Shown: piece by piece, positions 33,631-43,161 of the stretch | How the letters are laid out: the number at the start of each line of letters is the position of its first letter | Position numbering within the stretch: position 1 is the first letter of the stretch | Source: JAGWBJ01 sp034423015 | Lineage (GTDB): Bacteria; Chloroflexota; Dehalococcoidia; Lucifugimonadales; JAGWBF01 | Length of the DNA: 64,000 nt | Direction: 5' to 3' | Assembly: GCA_034423015.1 (NCBI GenBank) | Contig: DAOUJG010000031.1 | Location: forward strand, 1 to 64,000 | Notes under the pieces: generated by a model | Told to the model about the DNA's origin: nothing | Databases searched by the model: none | What the model saw: only the letters and a program-made list of their open reading frames with translations | Position numbers and translations under genes: made by a program

Positions 33631-34755
33631 ATGGCCTCCAACCAGCGCTCCCTCGTGGTGATACAGCTCTCCGGCGGCAACGACTACATGAACACCGTGG
33701 TGCCCTACGGCAACGGGCTCTACTACGACTGGCGCCCGTACGTCAGGATCGAGCAGGAAGACGTGCTCCCGCTGGACGACTACCTCGGCATCAATCCCGA
33801 CGTACCGGTCATCAAGGAGCTGTGGGACCAGGGCAACGTGGCCGTCGTCAACGGCATCGGCTACGCCAACCCCAGCCGCTCCCACTTCCGCGCCATGGAC
33901 ATCTGGCACACGGCGGAGCCCGACAGGGTCGGCGACGCGGGATGGCTGGGCCGGGCCGTCCGGGACATGGACCCCACGGCCGAGAACGTGCTCACCGGCG
34001 TGAACTTCGGCAGGGGACTGCCCAGGGCCATGGCCTGCAAGAGCGTGCCCGTGGCCTCGGTGGGGAACCTCGAGACCTACGGCCTCTTCCCCGACAAGGT
34101 CGACAAGTGGAACCGGCGCTACGCCCTGGAGTGCTTCGCCAAGATGTACGGCGCCCGGGGAGGGGACGCCGTGCGGGAGGTCCTGGGGCAGACGGGCTCC
34201 GACGCGCTGAAGGGCGCCGACATCCTGCGGACCGCGCCGGGCAAGTACTCCTCCAGCGTCGAGTACGGCTCCAGCGACATAGCCCAGAACCTGAAGGCCA
34301 TCGCCCAGGTCATGTTCGCCGACCTGGGGACCAGGGTCTACTACACGCAGCTCGGCAACTTCGATTCCCACGCCGGGCAGCTCCCCGTCCAGTCCAAGCT
34401 GTTGAAGGACCTCTCCCCAGCCCTGCGGGACTTCACCGACGACATCAAGGAGCACGGCCGTGAGAACGACGTGGTAATTCTCATGTTCTCCGAGTTCGGC
34501 CGGCGCGTGCGGGACAACGGCTCGGGGACGGACCACGGTTGGGCCGGCGGCGCCTTCGTCGTGGGAGAGCCCGTGGCCGGCGGCCTGTACGGCGAGTACC
34601 CCTCCCTGGATGAAGGAGAGCTGGCGGAAGGCGACCTCCGGTTCAACAACGACTTCAGGTCCACCTACTCCACCATCCTGGAGCGGTGGCTGGGGCTGGA
34701 GGCCGCGCCCATCGTCAACGGCAGCTTCGAGCACCTGGACTTCCTTCCCCGCTGA
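33631..34755 (+). CDS. DUF1501 domain protein
   Basis: A 374-residue DUF1501 protein starting directly at the fold: VVIQLSGGNDYMNTVVPYGNG. Further marks are SHFRAMDIWHTAEP, TQLGNFDSHAGQ and EFGRRVRDNGSGTDHGWAGG, which resemble sulfatase/alkaline-phosphatase-type metal sites. Most members carry a Tat signal peptide ahead of this point; here there is none, so the protein is likely cytoplasmic. AGGAG precedes the ATG. The DUF1800 gene follows 51 bases later; the two families nearly always occur together. Confidence 0.92.
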   Translation: MASNQRSLVVIQLSGGNDYMNTVVPYGNGLYYDWRPYVRIEQEDVLPLDDYLGINPDVPVIKELWDQGNVAVVNGIGYANPSRSHFRAMDIWHTAEPDRVGDAGWLGRAVRDMDPTAENVLTGVNFGRGLPRAMACKSVPVASVGNLETYGLFPDKVDKWNRRYALECFAKMYGARGGDAVREVLGQTGSDALKGADILRTAPGKYSSSVEYGSSDIAQNLKAIAQVMFADLGTRVYYTQLGNFDSHAGQLPVQSKLLKDLSPALRDFTDDIKEHGRENDVVILMFSEFGRRVRDNGSGTDHGWAGGAFVVGEPVAGGLYGEYPSLDEGELAEGDLRFNNDFRSTYSTILERWLGLEAAPIVNGSFEHLDFLPR

Positions 34756-34806
34756 CCGGCCGGGATTCCCGCGCCCCCGGCAATGCACCGATCTCAAGGA
34801 GGCAAG

Positions 34807-36240
34807 ATGGCTGACTCCGATATCGCGTTGATGGCCCACCTGATGCGGAGAGCCGGGTTCGGCGCCTCCCGGGACGAGCTGGAGAAGTTGGCGGCCAAGG
34901 GCTACGAGACGGTGGTCGAGGAGCTGTTCGCCCCCGGTGAGTCCCGGCACATGCCCGACGACGTGATCCAGCGCTACCACGCCGATGTCCACGACCACCG
35001 CTTCATCGGGGCCTCCACGGCCTACTGGCTGTACCGGATGATAACGACGAACAGGCCCATGGAGGAGAAGATCGCGCTGTTCTGGCACGGCATCTTCGCC
35101 ACCGGCTACGCCAAGACCAACTCCTCCAAGAACCAGGTCGCGCAGATAGACATGTTCCGCAGGTGCGGGGCGGGCAGGTTCGACACGCTGCTGGTGGAGC
35201 TGTCCAAGGACCCCACCATGATCATCTGGCTGGACAACAACGAGAACCACAAGGGGGCCATCAACGAGAACTACGGCCGCGAGCTGCTGGAGCTGTTCTC
35301 GATGGGCATCGGCAACTACACCGAACAGGACATCAAGGAGTGCGCCCGGGCCTTCACGGGCTGGACCCTGGGCAACGCGGAGTACATGGCCGCCCGGGCC
35401 GCCAAGGACTCCATCCACCCCTACAGCCGCATCGGGTGGCACTTCGCCTACCGGGACTACGACCACGACGACGGCGAGAAGACCTTCCTGGGCGAGACGG
35501 GCCGCTTCAACGGCGAGGACATCATCGAGATCATCTGTCGCCAGGAGTCCACGGCCCGGTTCGTCGCCAGGCACCTGTACGACTTCTTCGTGGCCGACGA
35601 GGCGCCGGTCCCGCAGTGGTCCTATACCCCTCCGGTGGACCCCGAGGCGATACAGACGCTGGTGGACGCCTACTTCGACAGCGACCACAACATCGGCGCG
35701 ATGCTCAAGGCCGTGTTCCTCTCGGACTTCTTCAAGGAGGCCCCTTTCAAGCACGTCAAGTGCCCCGCGGAGATGGTCGTCGGCACCCTGCGCATGAGCG
35801 GGAGCGTCACGCGGCCCACCTGGGGCATCATCGAGCCCGTCAACCTGATGGGGTACATGGGCCAGACGCTGCTTAACCCGCCCTCGGTGGAGGGATGGCA
35901 CGAGGGGGCCGAGTGGATCAACAGCGGGTCCCTGGTGGACCGGGTGAACTTCGCCTCCAGGGAGATGAGCGACCCCGGACACCCGGGAGTCAGGGCCATC
36001 ATAGACCGGCTGGCGGCCCAGGACGGCGGCGCGTTCACGCCGGAGCGTCTGGTCGACCGCTGCCTGGACCTGATGGGGCCCCTGACCGTGTCCGAGGACA
36101 CGCGCGCGTCCCTGGTGGAATACGCCTCCCGGCTGGGCGACACCAACCTGGAGGGCCGCCGGCCCGGAGACGAGGCCGAGCGGCGCGTCGGAGAGCTTCT
36201 CGGCCTGATCGCCGCCACCCCCGAGTACCAGCTAGCATGA
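34807..36240 (+). CDS. DUF1800 domain protein
   Basis: A 477-residue DUF1800 protein with MRRAGFGASRDELEKLAAKG at the start, FWHGIFATGYAK, and the hallmark NENYGRELLELFSMGIGNYTEQDIKECARAFTGW near residue 155. C-terminal NPPSVEGWHEGAEWINS is also typical. Start ATG at 34807 is fixed by AAGGAGG at 34796-34802; an in-frame ATG at 34783 lacks a site. Function is unknown, but members pair with DUF1501 proteins and have been proposed to act on surface polymers. Its stop overlaps the next start (ATGA). Confidence 0.93.
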   Translation: MADSDIALMAHLMRRAGFGASRDELEKLAAKGYETVVEELFAPGESRHMPDDVIQRYHADVHDHRFIGASTAYWLYRMITTNRPMEEKIALFWHGIFATGYAKTNSSKNQVAQIDMFRRCGAGRFDTLLVELSKDPTMIIWLDNNENHKGAINENYGRELLELFSMGIGNYTEQDIKECARAFTGWTLGNAEYMAARAAKDSIHPYSRIGWHFAYRDYDHDDGEKTFLGETGRFNGEDIIEIICRQESTARFVARHLYDFFVADEAPVPQWSYTPPVDPEAIQTLVDAYFDSDHNIGAMLKAVFLSDFFKEAPFKHVKCPAEMVVGTLRMSGSVTRPTWGIIEPVNLMGYMGQTLLNPPSVEGWHEGAEWINSGSLVDRVNFASREMSDPGHPGVRAIIDRLAAQDGGAFTPERLVDRCLDLMGPLTVSEDTRASLVEYASRLGDTNLEGRRPGDEAERRVGELLGLIAATPEYQLA

Positions 36241-37277
36241 CCCAAGACGGCAGCCCGGCCATGACAGCTACCAACAGACCGTCACTGGAGTACATAAGGA
36301 CCTTCGGGGGCATCAGCGGCCAGCCCTTCGGCCGCGGGTTCGCGGATCCCGTGGACCTGGAGTTCACCCGGGACGGGCGCATTCTGGTGCTCAACCGAGG
36401 CCCCATGGTCCTGGGCCTCACACGGGTGGGCGTGTACGACTGGGACGAGGAGTTCCTGTACGAGTTCAGCTCCCACGGAGCTGCCGAGGGCCAGCTCACC
36501 CTGCCCACCGGCATCGCCCTGGACAGCCGGGAGCGGGTGTACATAGCCGACGAGTACAACCATCTCATATCGGTCTTCGACCTGACGGGTCGGTTCCTGG
36601 GCAGGTGGGGAGAGCACGGCTCCGGCGAGGGTCAGATGGACGGCCCGGCCGGCCTGGCCTTCGACGCCGAGGACAACCTCTACGTAGTGGACCAGCACAA
36701 CCACCGTGTGCACAGGTTCACCTCCGAAGGGCGGCACCTGGCCTCCTTCGGAGAACCCGGCAGCGGCGAGGGACAGCTCGACATGCCGTGGGGCGTGACG
36801 TTGGATCCGGAGGGCAACGTCTGGGTCGCCGACTGGAGAAATGACAGGGTCCAGAAGTTCGGGCCCGAGGGCAACTTCCTGGCAAGCTACGGGGGGCCAG
36901 GCGACGGGGAGGGACAGTTCAACCGCCCCTCCGGCGTGGCAGTGGACTCGGAGGGATACGTCTACGTGGCCGACAGGGGCAACGAGCGAGTGCAGATGCT
37001 GGGACCCGACGGCGGCCACCTGGTCACCCTCAGGGGTCAGGCAACCCTGTCCAAGTGGTCGAGGGAGTTCCTGGAGGCCAACCCCGACGAGGCGGGGCCC
37101 CGGTCGACGTCCAACCTGACCCCCGACCTGCCGCCCCAGTTCGACACCCCGTCCCTGGTCTCGTGGCAGACCGAGGAGTTGTTCTGGGGGCCCACCTCGG
37201 TCAACCTGGACAACGAGGGCCGCCTCTTCGTCACCGAGGTCTCCCGCCACCGGCTGCAGATCTACCGCCGGGTCTGA
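36237..37277 (+). CDS. NHL-repeat beta-propeller protein
   Basis: A 346-residue protein built of NHL repeats, visible as a series such as LPTGIALDSRERVYIADEYN, GPAGLAFDAEDNLYVVDQHN, MPWGVTLDPEGNVWVADWRN and RPSGVAVDSEGYVYVADRGN, about 47 residues apart. They should close a six-bladed propeller. There is no signal peptide. The ATG overlaps the stop of the DUF1800 gene, which implies translational coupling and joint function. The last 16 bases overlap the convergent MFS gene. Confidence 0.9.
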   Translation: MTQDGSPAMTATNRPSLEYIRTFGGISGQPFGRGFADPVDLEFTRDGRILVLNRGPMVLGLTRVGVYDWDEEFLYEFSSHGAAEGQLTLPTGIALDSRERVYIADEYNHLISVFDLTGRFLGRWGEHGSGEGQMDGPAGLAFDAEDNLYVVDQHNHRVHRFTSEGRHLASFGEPGSGEGQLDMPWGVTLDPEGNVWVADWRNDRVQKFGPEGNFLASYGGPGDGEGQFNRPSGVAVDSEGYVYVADRGNERVQMLGPDGGHLVTLRGQATLSKWSREFLEANPDEAGPRSTSNLTPDLPPQFDTPSLVSWQTEELFWGPTSVNLDNEGRLFVTEVSRHRLQIYRRV

Positions 37278-38641
37278 TCCTCGCCCTTCGCCGCGCTTCC
37301 GGAGTTCTCGACGGCCTGCGCCGCGTCCCGACCCCCGGTCTTCCCGCCCTCCGGGCGTCCGTACGTGGGCTCGCCCAGGAACAGGTAGAGCGCGGAGCCG
37401 AAGAGGCATACCAGGGCGACCACGACGAAGGAGATGTCGTAGGCCACGTACGCCGCGAACAGGGGCATGGCCAGGAGCAGGGCGTTCATGGGCACCATGG
37501 AGAGCCCGGTGATGCTGGCGAACGCCCTACGGCCGAAGTAGGCGCCGCGGATGGAAGAGGTCGTGGCCGTCCGGCCCCCAAAGCCGGCCCCCATCAGCAC
37601 CGCGAACAGGAAGACCATGGGAAGGGTGTGGGCCGCCAGCAGGACGAACACGGCCACGGTCTGCAGGGCCGAGAAGGCGAATATCTCGAAGCGTATCGGG
37701 AACCGGTCCGCCAGGTACCCTCCGATGAGGACGAACACCGCGCTGACCCCCGTATAGGTGGAGATCACCAGCCCGATGGTCTGCAGGGAGAAGTCCCGGT
37801 CGTCCAGCAAGAGGCCGAGGTGGACCGTCAGGGTGACCAGCACGCAGGCCGAGCAGCCGTGCCCGATCGCCATGAACCAGAACAGCCTGGTCCTCACCGC
37901 CTGCTGCCACGTGTAGCCGACCTCGTCGGGGGCCGGCTCCCCCGAGGGGCCCGCGGCGGGCGTCCGCTGCACCACCGGGGCCGGGTCCCCATCGGGGTGG
38001 AGCCCGTAGTCCTCCGGCTTGTTCCTGACCATCCTGGAGCAAGGGACCGCCAGGCACAGGATGAGCACCCCTATGCCCAGGGCCGTCGCCCGCCAGCCGA
38101 ACCGCTCCGCCTCCAGGGCGTCGGTGCTGCCTATCGACCATGCCATCGCCAGGGGGACGACCACTCCACCGACGGCGAACCCCTCCATGACCACCGCCAT
38201 CGCCGTGGACCTGCGGCGGGCGAACCACTGGTTGACCACCGACATCATCGGCATCCAGGTGCCGGCCGCCGCGCCCAGGGTCATCAACACGAAGACGGCG
38301 TACAGGTGCCACAGCTCCTGGATCATGCTGAAGAGCACGAACCCGGCCCCCAGGACCAGCATCCCGAACAGCACCATGCGGCGGGGGCCGACGTTGTCCA
38401 CCAGCCAGCCCTCCAGGGGGCCGAACAGCCCGCCCTCGATCCTGCCCAGGGCGAAGGCCCAGACGAGCTGTTCCTTGGTCCACATCATCCGGGCCCGCAG
38501 CACGGGGTTCCAAACGGTCATCCCCGAGAACAGGGGCACCGGGCCCACCGCCATGATCACGGCCCCCAGCACGGCCAGCCACCAGCCGTAGTAGAGGCCC
38601 CTCACACGCCCCAGGGCCCCGGTTCGATTGCCGGCACTCAT
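37262..38641 (-). CDS. MFS transporter
   Basis: A 459-residue major facilitator protein with about 12 membrane segments, starting GLYYGWWLAVLGAVIMAVGPVPLFSG. The first cytoplasmic loop is GPLEGWLVDNVGPRRMVLFG, resembling motif A, and the central loop is charged (about residues 190-225). The style is that of the oxalate/formate antiporter-like or monocarboxylate branch. GTG at 38644 is an equally possible start. It is convergent with the NHL gene and likely exports or imports an organic acid; the substrate is unknown. Confidence 0.92.
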   Translation of the reverse strand: MSAGNRTGALGRVRGLYYGWWLAVLGAVIMAVGPVPLFSGMTVWNPVLRARMMWTKEQLVWAFALGRIEGGLFGPLEGWLVDNVGPRRMVLFGMLVLGAGFVLFSMIQELWHLYAVFVLMTLGAAAGTWMPMMSVVNQWFARRRSTAMAVVMEGFAVGGVVVPLAMAWSIGSTDALEAERFGWRATALGIGVLILCLAVPCSRMVRNKPEDYGLHPDGDPAPVVQRTPAAGPSGEPAPDEVGYTWQQAVRTRLFWFMAIGHGCSACVLVTLTVHLGLLLDDRDFSLQTIGLVISTYTGVSAVFVLIGGYLADRFPIRFEIFAFSALQTVAVFVLLAAHTLPMVFLFAVLMGAGFGGRTATTSSIRGAYFGRRAFASITGLSMVPMNALLLAMPLFAAYVAYDISFVVVALVCLFGSALYLFLGEPTYGRPEGGKTGGRDAAQAVENSGSAAKGEDQTRR

Positions 38642-38779
38642 CACGAGCTATTACCCCTTGGCCGCGAGAGACCGCGGATCGCGACCATGATACAGCGACA
38701 GGGGGAGAGATACCAAGGGTACGGCGGGGGCGAATCCAGGGACACAGGGCGTGCTCATGCCCGGACGGCGGCGCGGCGG

Positions 38780-39943
38780 CTAGGCCAGGACGTTATACCG
38801 GTAGCGGGAGCCGAGCAGGTCGCCCTCGGCGAACCGGGACAGCCTGAGCGGGGTGATGTCGATGGTCGTGGCCGAACCCTCGACGACCATCTCGGCCATG
38901 GCCGCTCCCACCATGGGGGACAGCTTGAAGCCGTGGCCGCTGAACCCCACGGCGCAGTACAGGCCGTCTATCCCCTCCACCCGGTCCAGGATAGGGTGCC
39001 AGTCGGGGGTGATGGTGAAGAGCCCCGACCACCCGCCCTGGAAGAACCCGCCGGTGATGGCGGGCACGCGCCGTTCCAGCTTTCCGAACACTTCCTCCAC
39101 CATGGAAAGGTCCACGCCCTGGTTGTACGTGTCCAGGTCGGCGTCCTCCTCACCCACGCCCACCAGCGTGATGTCCGGGGCGTCGGGCCTGGAGGAGAAC
39201 TCCTGGACCAGGTCGCCGAAGGCCGGGTGGGTGTCCAGCACACCCTGGGGCCTGCGTACTATTATCATCTGATGACGGACGGTGCTCAGGGGCACCTCCA
39301 CCCCCATGCCCGACAGGAGGCCCCGGGACCACGGCCCCGCGGCAACCACCGCCAGGGGCGTCTCGATGCGCCCCCCCGCCGTCCGGACCGCGACCACCCT
39401 GCCGTGGGACACCTCGACGCCGGTCACGGCGGTGGCCGTCAGCACCGAGCACCCCATCTCACGGGCCCTGGTGGAGTAGGTCGTGGTGATGGAGTAGGGG
39501 TCGGCGTATCCGGACTCGGGCTCGTAGGCCAGCCCCGCCGCGTCGGACACGTCGAGCATGGGCGCGACGTCAGCCACGTCATCGCGGGTCACCACCGACG
39601 TGTTGATCCCCTGCTCCACCTGCATGGCCACGTTGGCTTCCATGGCGGCCCGGTCCTCGGCGCCGGCGATCACCAGGTAGCCGGTACGCACGTAGCCTGC
39701 GGGCCCTCCGACCACCTCCTCGAAGTCCCTGTACACCTTCATGCTCTCCCAGGCCATGCGGGCGGTGACGGGGTTGGAGTAGTGCATGCGGCATATGGCC
39801 TGGGACTTGCCGGTGGAGCCCGACCCAAGGCTGTCCCGCTCCAGCAGCACCGAGTTGGTCAGGCCGCGGACCGCCATGTTGTACAGGATGCTGCACCCCA
39901 TGATGCCGCCGCCGATGATGACAGCCTCGGCCGTATCCTTCAT
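38780..39943 (-). CDS. FAD-dependent amine oxidoreductase (sarcosine oxidase beta/DadA-like)
   Basis: A 387-residue DAO-family flavoprotein. AVIIGGGIMGCSILYNMAVRG is the FAD Rossmann motif, followed by SGSTGKSQAICRMHYSNPV, a central VVVAAGPWSRGLL-like VVAAGPWSRGLL segment, and a C-terminal GLYCAVGFSGHGFKLSPMVGAAMAE that closes the FAD site. It would oxidise a secondary or D-amino acid. The start at 39943 has GGAGA just before it. It is 70 bases downstream of the DUF1445 gene on the same strand, which points to amino-acid breakdown together with that enzyme. Confidence 0.92.
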   Translation of the reverse strand: MKDTAEAVIIGGGIMGCSILYNMAVRGLTNSVLLERDSLGSGSTGKSQAICRMHYSNPVTARMAWESMKVYRDFEEVVGGPAGYVRTGYLVIAGAEDRAAMEANVAMQVEQGINTSVVTRDDVADVAPMLDVSDAAGLAYEPESGYADPYSITTTYSTRAREMGCSVLTATAVTGVEVSHGRVVAVRTAGGRIETPLAVVAAGPWSRGLLSGMGVEVPLSTVRHQMIIVRRPQGVLDTHPAFGDLVQEFSSRPDAPDITLVGVGEEDADLDTYNQGVDLSMVEEVFGKLERRVPAITGGFFQGGWSGLFTITPDWHPILDRVEGIDGLYCAVGFSGHGFKLSPMVGAAMAEMVVEGSATTIDITPLRLSRFAEGDLLGSRYRYNVLA

Positions 39944-40013
39944 CTTCTCCGCTCTCCGCCTTCCAAGGGTCTGGCCCATCGGGGTCGGCAGCCCCGGGGG
40001 CCCGGCTCCGGCG

Positions 40014-40820
40014 CTATATGGGGACGTCCTCTTCCGCCTGGATGTCGCTGATGAGCATGTGCATCGGGTAGTGGGTGATCATCAGGTCGGGCTTGCTCTC
40101 CTGGGCAACGGTCTGGGGGGTCACGCCACAGGCCCAGAATATGGGCACCTCGCCCGGCAGCACCGTCACCGGACCCTTGCCCCAGTCGGGGGTGGACAGG
40201 TCCTGGATGCCGATGGCCGCCGGGTCCCCCACGTGAATAGGCGCGCCGTGGTGGTTGGGAAACCGTGACGTGACCATCACCGCCCGGGACACCAGGTCCG
40301 ACCGGACGGAGCGCATGCTCACCACCATGGGCCCGTGAAGGCGGCCGGCGGGCGTGGTGGGGATGTTGGTGACGTAGACCCCGATGCCGGGGTCGCCGTC
40401 CCCGTGCCCCAGGCGCACGTGGATGCCGGCCTTCTCCAGGGGGTCCAGGAAGGTCCCGCTGCACCCGAACAGGAATGTGACCAGGTCGTCCCGCCAGTAC
40501 TCGGCTACGTCCGTAGGCTCGTCCACCAGCTCGCCCCGGACGAACACCCGGTAGCGGGGCAGGTCGGTGCGGATGTCCGCGCCGTCGGCCAGCCGCTTGA
40601 CCATGGGGTCCCCCTCGTCCAGCACCTCCAGCACCGGGCAGGGCTTGGGGTTTCTCTGGCAGAACAGGAGGAAGTCGTAGGCCAGGTCCCTGGGCACGAT
40701 GACCAGATTGGCGTTGGTGTAGCCCCTGCAGATGGCCCGGGTGTCCTGGGTCCACTCGCCCCGCCGAAACAGCTCCCGCGCCTCGGCGGGAACCTTGGGC
40801 ATCTCTTCTCGCGTCAACAA
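40014..40820 (-). CDS. DUF1445/UPF0317 protein, D-glutamate cyclase-like
   Basis: A protein of about 268 residues in the DUF1445 family. Marks are ICRGYTNANLVIVPRDLAYDFLLFCQRNPKPCPVLEV, YVTNIPTTPAGRLHGPMVVSMR and the signature FWACGVTPQTV near the C-terminus. Mitochondrial family members (DGLUCY) convert D-glutamate to 5-oxo-D-proline; bacterial ones are often called putative hydro-lyases. TTG at 40820 is chosen because GGGAGGG lies about nine bases before it. ATG at 40802 and a longer ATG at 40883 are alternatives. The amine oxidase gene follows on the same strand, and oxoprolinase-type HyuA/HyuB genes occur elsewhere in the window. Confidence 0.85.
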   Translation of the reverse strand: MLTREEMPKVPAEARELFRRGEWTQDTRAICRGYTNANLVIVPRDLAYDFLLFCQRNPKPCPVLEVLDEGDPMVKRLADGADIRTDLPRYRVFVRGELVDEPTDVAEYWRDDLVTFLFGCSGTFLDPLEKAGIHVRLGHGDGDPGIGVYVTNIPTTPAGRLHGPMVVSMRSVRSDLVSRAVMVTSRFPNHHGAPIHVGDPAAIGIQDLSTPDWGKGPVTVLPGEVPIFWACGVTPQTVAQESKPDLMITHYPMHMLISDIQAEEDVPI

Positions 40821-40942
40821 GGTGTGGGCCCCCTCCCTATCACAGTATCCGCTAAGTATATGGGGCAACGGCCGGTGTATCAACCGGTTGACTCCAGGCG
40901 GCCGACCGGCTAGGCTCTTGGTACTGAAAGGGGGCCGAGACC

Positions 40943-41893
40943 ATGGTTGAGAAGAGGCTTGGAGTAGCCATCGCCGGACCCGACGCGGGCACGATCCTGG
41001 CGCGCATCAGCAAGGCCGAGAGCCTGGGAGTGTCAGCCGTCTGGCTGACCACGGGTGGGGTCGGGCTGGACGGGCTGACCATCCTGGGGGCGGCGGCCGC
41101 GCAGACCGAGAGCATTCTGCTGGGCACGTCCATCATCCCCACGTACCCCAGGCACCCGCTGGCGGTTGCCCAGCAGGTCCAGGTGATCGCGCAGCTGGCC
41201 CCCGGCCGCTTCCGCCTGGGTGTCGGGCCCAGCCACCGCCCGACCATCGAGGGAATGTTCGGCATGGACTTCGGGGCTCCGCTGACCAACCTGAAAGAGT
41301 ACCTGCGGGTGATCAAGCCCCTCCTGCAGGAGGGGTCGGTGGAGTTCGAGGGACAGCAGTACCGGGCCCGGGCCGCACTGGCGGGGCCGGTGGACGTGCC
41401 CGTGATGGCGTCGGCCCTCAGGTCCGCTTCCTTCGAGCTGTGCGGGGCGGAGGCCGACGGCGCCATTAGCTGGGTGTGCCCGCCCCAGTACCTCAGGGAC
41501 GTGGCCCTGCCGGCCATCGCCGCCGGGGCCAAGAGGGCCGGCCGCCCGGCCCCTCCCCTGGTCGCGCACGTCCCCGTCTGCGTGCACGAGGACCCCGGCG
41601 AGGTGCAGGAGGCGGTGCGGGCCCAGGCGGCCATGTACCCCAGGCTGCGCCTCTACCAGCGGATGTTCGCCGCCGCCGGCTATCCCGAAGCCCTGGACGG
41701 CGGCTGGAGCGACGCCATGATCGATGGAGTGGTGGCGTCGGGCGACGAGTCCGCGGTGGAGGGCAGGGTCCGCGGGCTCTTCGAGATGGGCGCCACCGAG
41801 GTCCTGGCGTCCCTCATCCTGGCCGGGCCCGACCAGGAGGCTTCCCTGGACCGCGCCCTGACCCTCCTGGGCAGCATCCGGCCGGGAGAGTAG
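40943..41893 (+). CDS. luciferase-like monooxygenase family oxidoreductase (LLM class, probably F420-dependent)
   Basis: A 316-residue (beta/alpha)8 protein of the bacterial luciferase superfamily: GVAIAGPDAGTILARISKAESLGVSAVWL at the start, LLGTSIIPTYPRHPLAVAQQ, and the hallmark LAPGRFRLGVGPSHRPTIE near residue 90. The style is that of F420-dependent members, but FMN use cannot be excluded. AAGGGGG precedes the ATG. It is transcribed alone, convergent with the MpaB-type gene. Substrate unknown. Confidence 0.9.
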   Translation: MVEKRLGVAIAGPDAGTILARISKAESLGVSAVWLTTGGVGLDGLTILGAAAAQTESILLGTSIIPTYPRHPLAVAQQVQVIAQLAPGRFRLGVGPSHRPTIEGMFGMDFGAPLTNLKEYLRVIKPLLQEGSVEFEGQQYRARAALAGPVDVPVMASALRSASFELCGAEADGAISWVCPPQYLRDVALPAIAAGAKRAGRPAPPLVAHVPVCVHEDPGEVQEAVRAQAAMYPRLRLYQRMFAAAGYPEALDGGWSDAMIDGVVASGDESAVEGRVRGLFEMGATEVLASLILAGPDQEASLDRALTLLGSIRPGE

Positions 41894-41964
41894 CGCGGAC
41901 CGGCGCTCAACGTCGCTTTAGGAAAGCCCGACCCCCTCTGGTCCATGCGGGGCCGGAGCGGTCT

Positions 41965-43161
41965 TCACCACCTCTGGGACTCTTCGGAGTACACGTGATC
42001 GGGCATCCGGTAGGTGATGCCCTCCTCGTCGAACATGGAGACGTCCAGCAGGGCGGTCAGCTTGTTGTTGTTCCGAACGCGACTCTTGAACAGCCTGTTC
42101 ATGAAGTTGTCGTAGCGGTTCTGCATGCGAAACCACCAGAGGACCCCCAGGGTGGGATACTTGGGGTACCTGAGCTGGTCGGCCATGTCAGGGCCGATGA
42201 GGGCCCGTGAGACCCGAAACACGTAGCCGGCAAGCTTCCGGCGCGCCACCGGGTCGTCGATCCCGGCTATGAGAGGGGCGGAGTTGATCAGCGCGTGGGC
42301 AAGGGAGACCGACTCCAGGGATGGAGGAGGCTCGCAGACGTTGCCGGTATCGAATACCCTGAGGGCGCTGGCCTCGTCCTGGAACAGGATCGTGTCGGGG
42401 ATGCCCATCAGGTGGCCTGAATATCGCCATACCTGCATGAAGCTGGCCCGCTCCTCGTCGTCGAACTGCGCCCCGAGGGTCTCCAGGTGTTTCAGCAGCC
42501 TGGCCGAAAACGCGGTGATGGCGTAGCCCACGTGGGCCGAGCTAATGGGAGTGCCCCATGCCTCGTGGTCCCAGTCGTCGGAGGAGTTCAGGAGACGCCG
42601 GACCATCGCGTGGACCAGCCGGATGCGCACGGACAGCTTCCAGCCGTCTCCGTACCTCTCCAGGCCGCCGGGGATGAATATCTCCACCATGTGGCGGTTG
42701 TTCTGCCTCAGCCGCCGGACGCCCTGGTCTCGCAGTTTCCCCGTTATGAAGAAGGACTTGGCGATGTTTGTTGAGAAGCCCTCCACCAAGGTGCCGCCCA
42801 CCATCGCCCCCAAGACCAGCTTCGAGTTCCTGTAGAAGAGCCGGTACCCGGGTATGAACGTCGAGTGGTCCACCCAATCGGGCTGGGCGCTGGCATCCGC
42901 GAAGAAGTCTCGCACCGCGGCCGGCGCGTCCCGCAGATCCGTCTCCTCGGGGCCATCCATACCAGCCTGGAAGAGACGGCTCAGCTCTCCTCCTCCAAGG
43001 CCGGCAAGGGCTTCGGCCACCTCATCGGCCACCGGGTCGCCGATGCGCGTGTGGGCAATGTAGCTGGACGCCATCTCCGGGTCCAGGGCCATGGCCCTCT
43101 CGTAGCCCGGTATGTAGTCAGTGGGTATGTCGGTCGGCCCCATCGGCCGCTCCCGTGCCAT
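41965..43161 (-). CDS. oxygenase MpaB family protein (DUF2236)
   Basis: A 398-residue protein of the MpaB/latex-clearing-protein (DUF2236) family. Family marks include FYRNSKLVLGAMVGGTLVEGFS, the heme-region RIRLVHAMVRR near residue 185, and WGTPISSAHVGYAITAFSARLLKHLE. Members are b-type heme proteins that oxidise or cleave carbon-carbon bonds, or act on polyprenyl and polyketide substrates. The gene overlaps the end of the upstream MMPL exporter gene by 44 bases (26 if the second ATG, 43143, is used), so the two are in one operon. Confidence 0.9.
   Translation of the reverse strand: MARERPMGPTDIPTDYIPGYERAMALDPEMASSYIAHTRIGDPVADEVAEALAGLGGGELSRLFQAGMDGPEETDLRDAPAAVRDFFADASAQPDWVDHSTFIPGYRLFYRNSKLVLGAMVGGTLVEGFSTNIAKSFFITGKLRDQGVRRLRQNNRHMVEIFIPGGLERYGDGWKLSVRIRLVHAMVRRLLNSSDDWDHEAWGTPISSAHVGYAITAFSARLLKHLETLGAQFDDEERASFMQVWRYSGHLMGIPDTILFQDEASALRVFDTGNVCEPPPSLESVSLAHALINSAPLIAGIDDPVARRKLAGYVFRVSRALIGPDMADQLRYPKYPTLGVLWWFRMQNRYDNFMNRLFKSRVRNNNKLTALLDVSMFDEEGITYRMPDHVYSEESQRW

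Noticed and set aside
33628..35982. 784-residue open frame on the minus strand
   Set aside because: Antisense to the DUF1501 and DUF1800 genes; composition is Val/His/Gly-rich without motifs.
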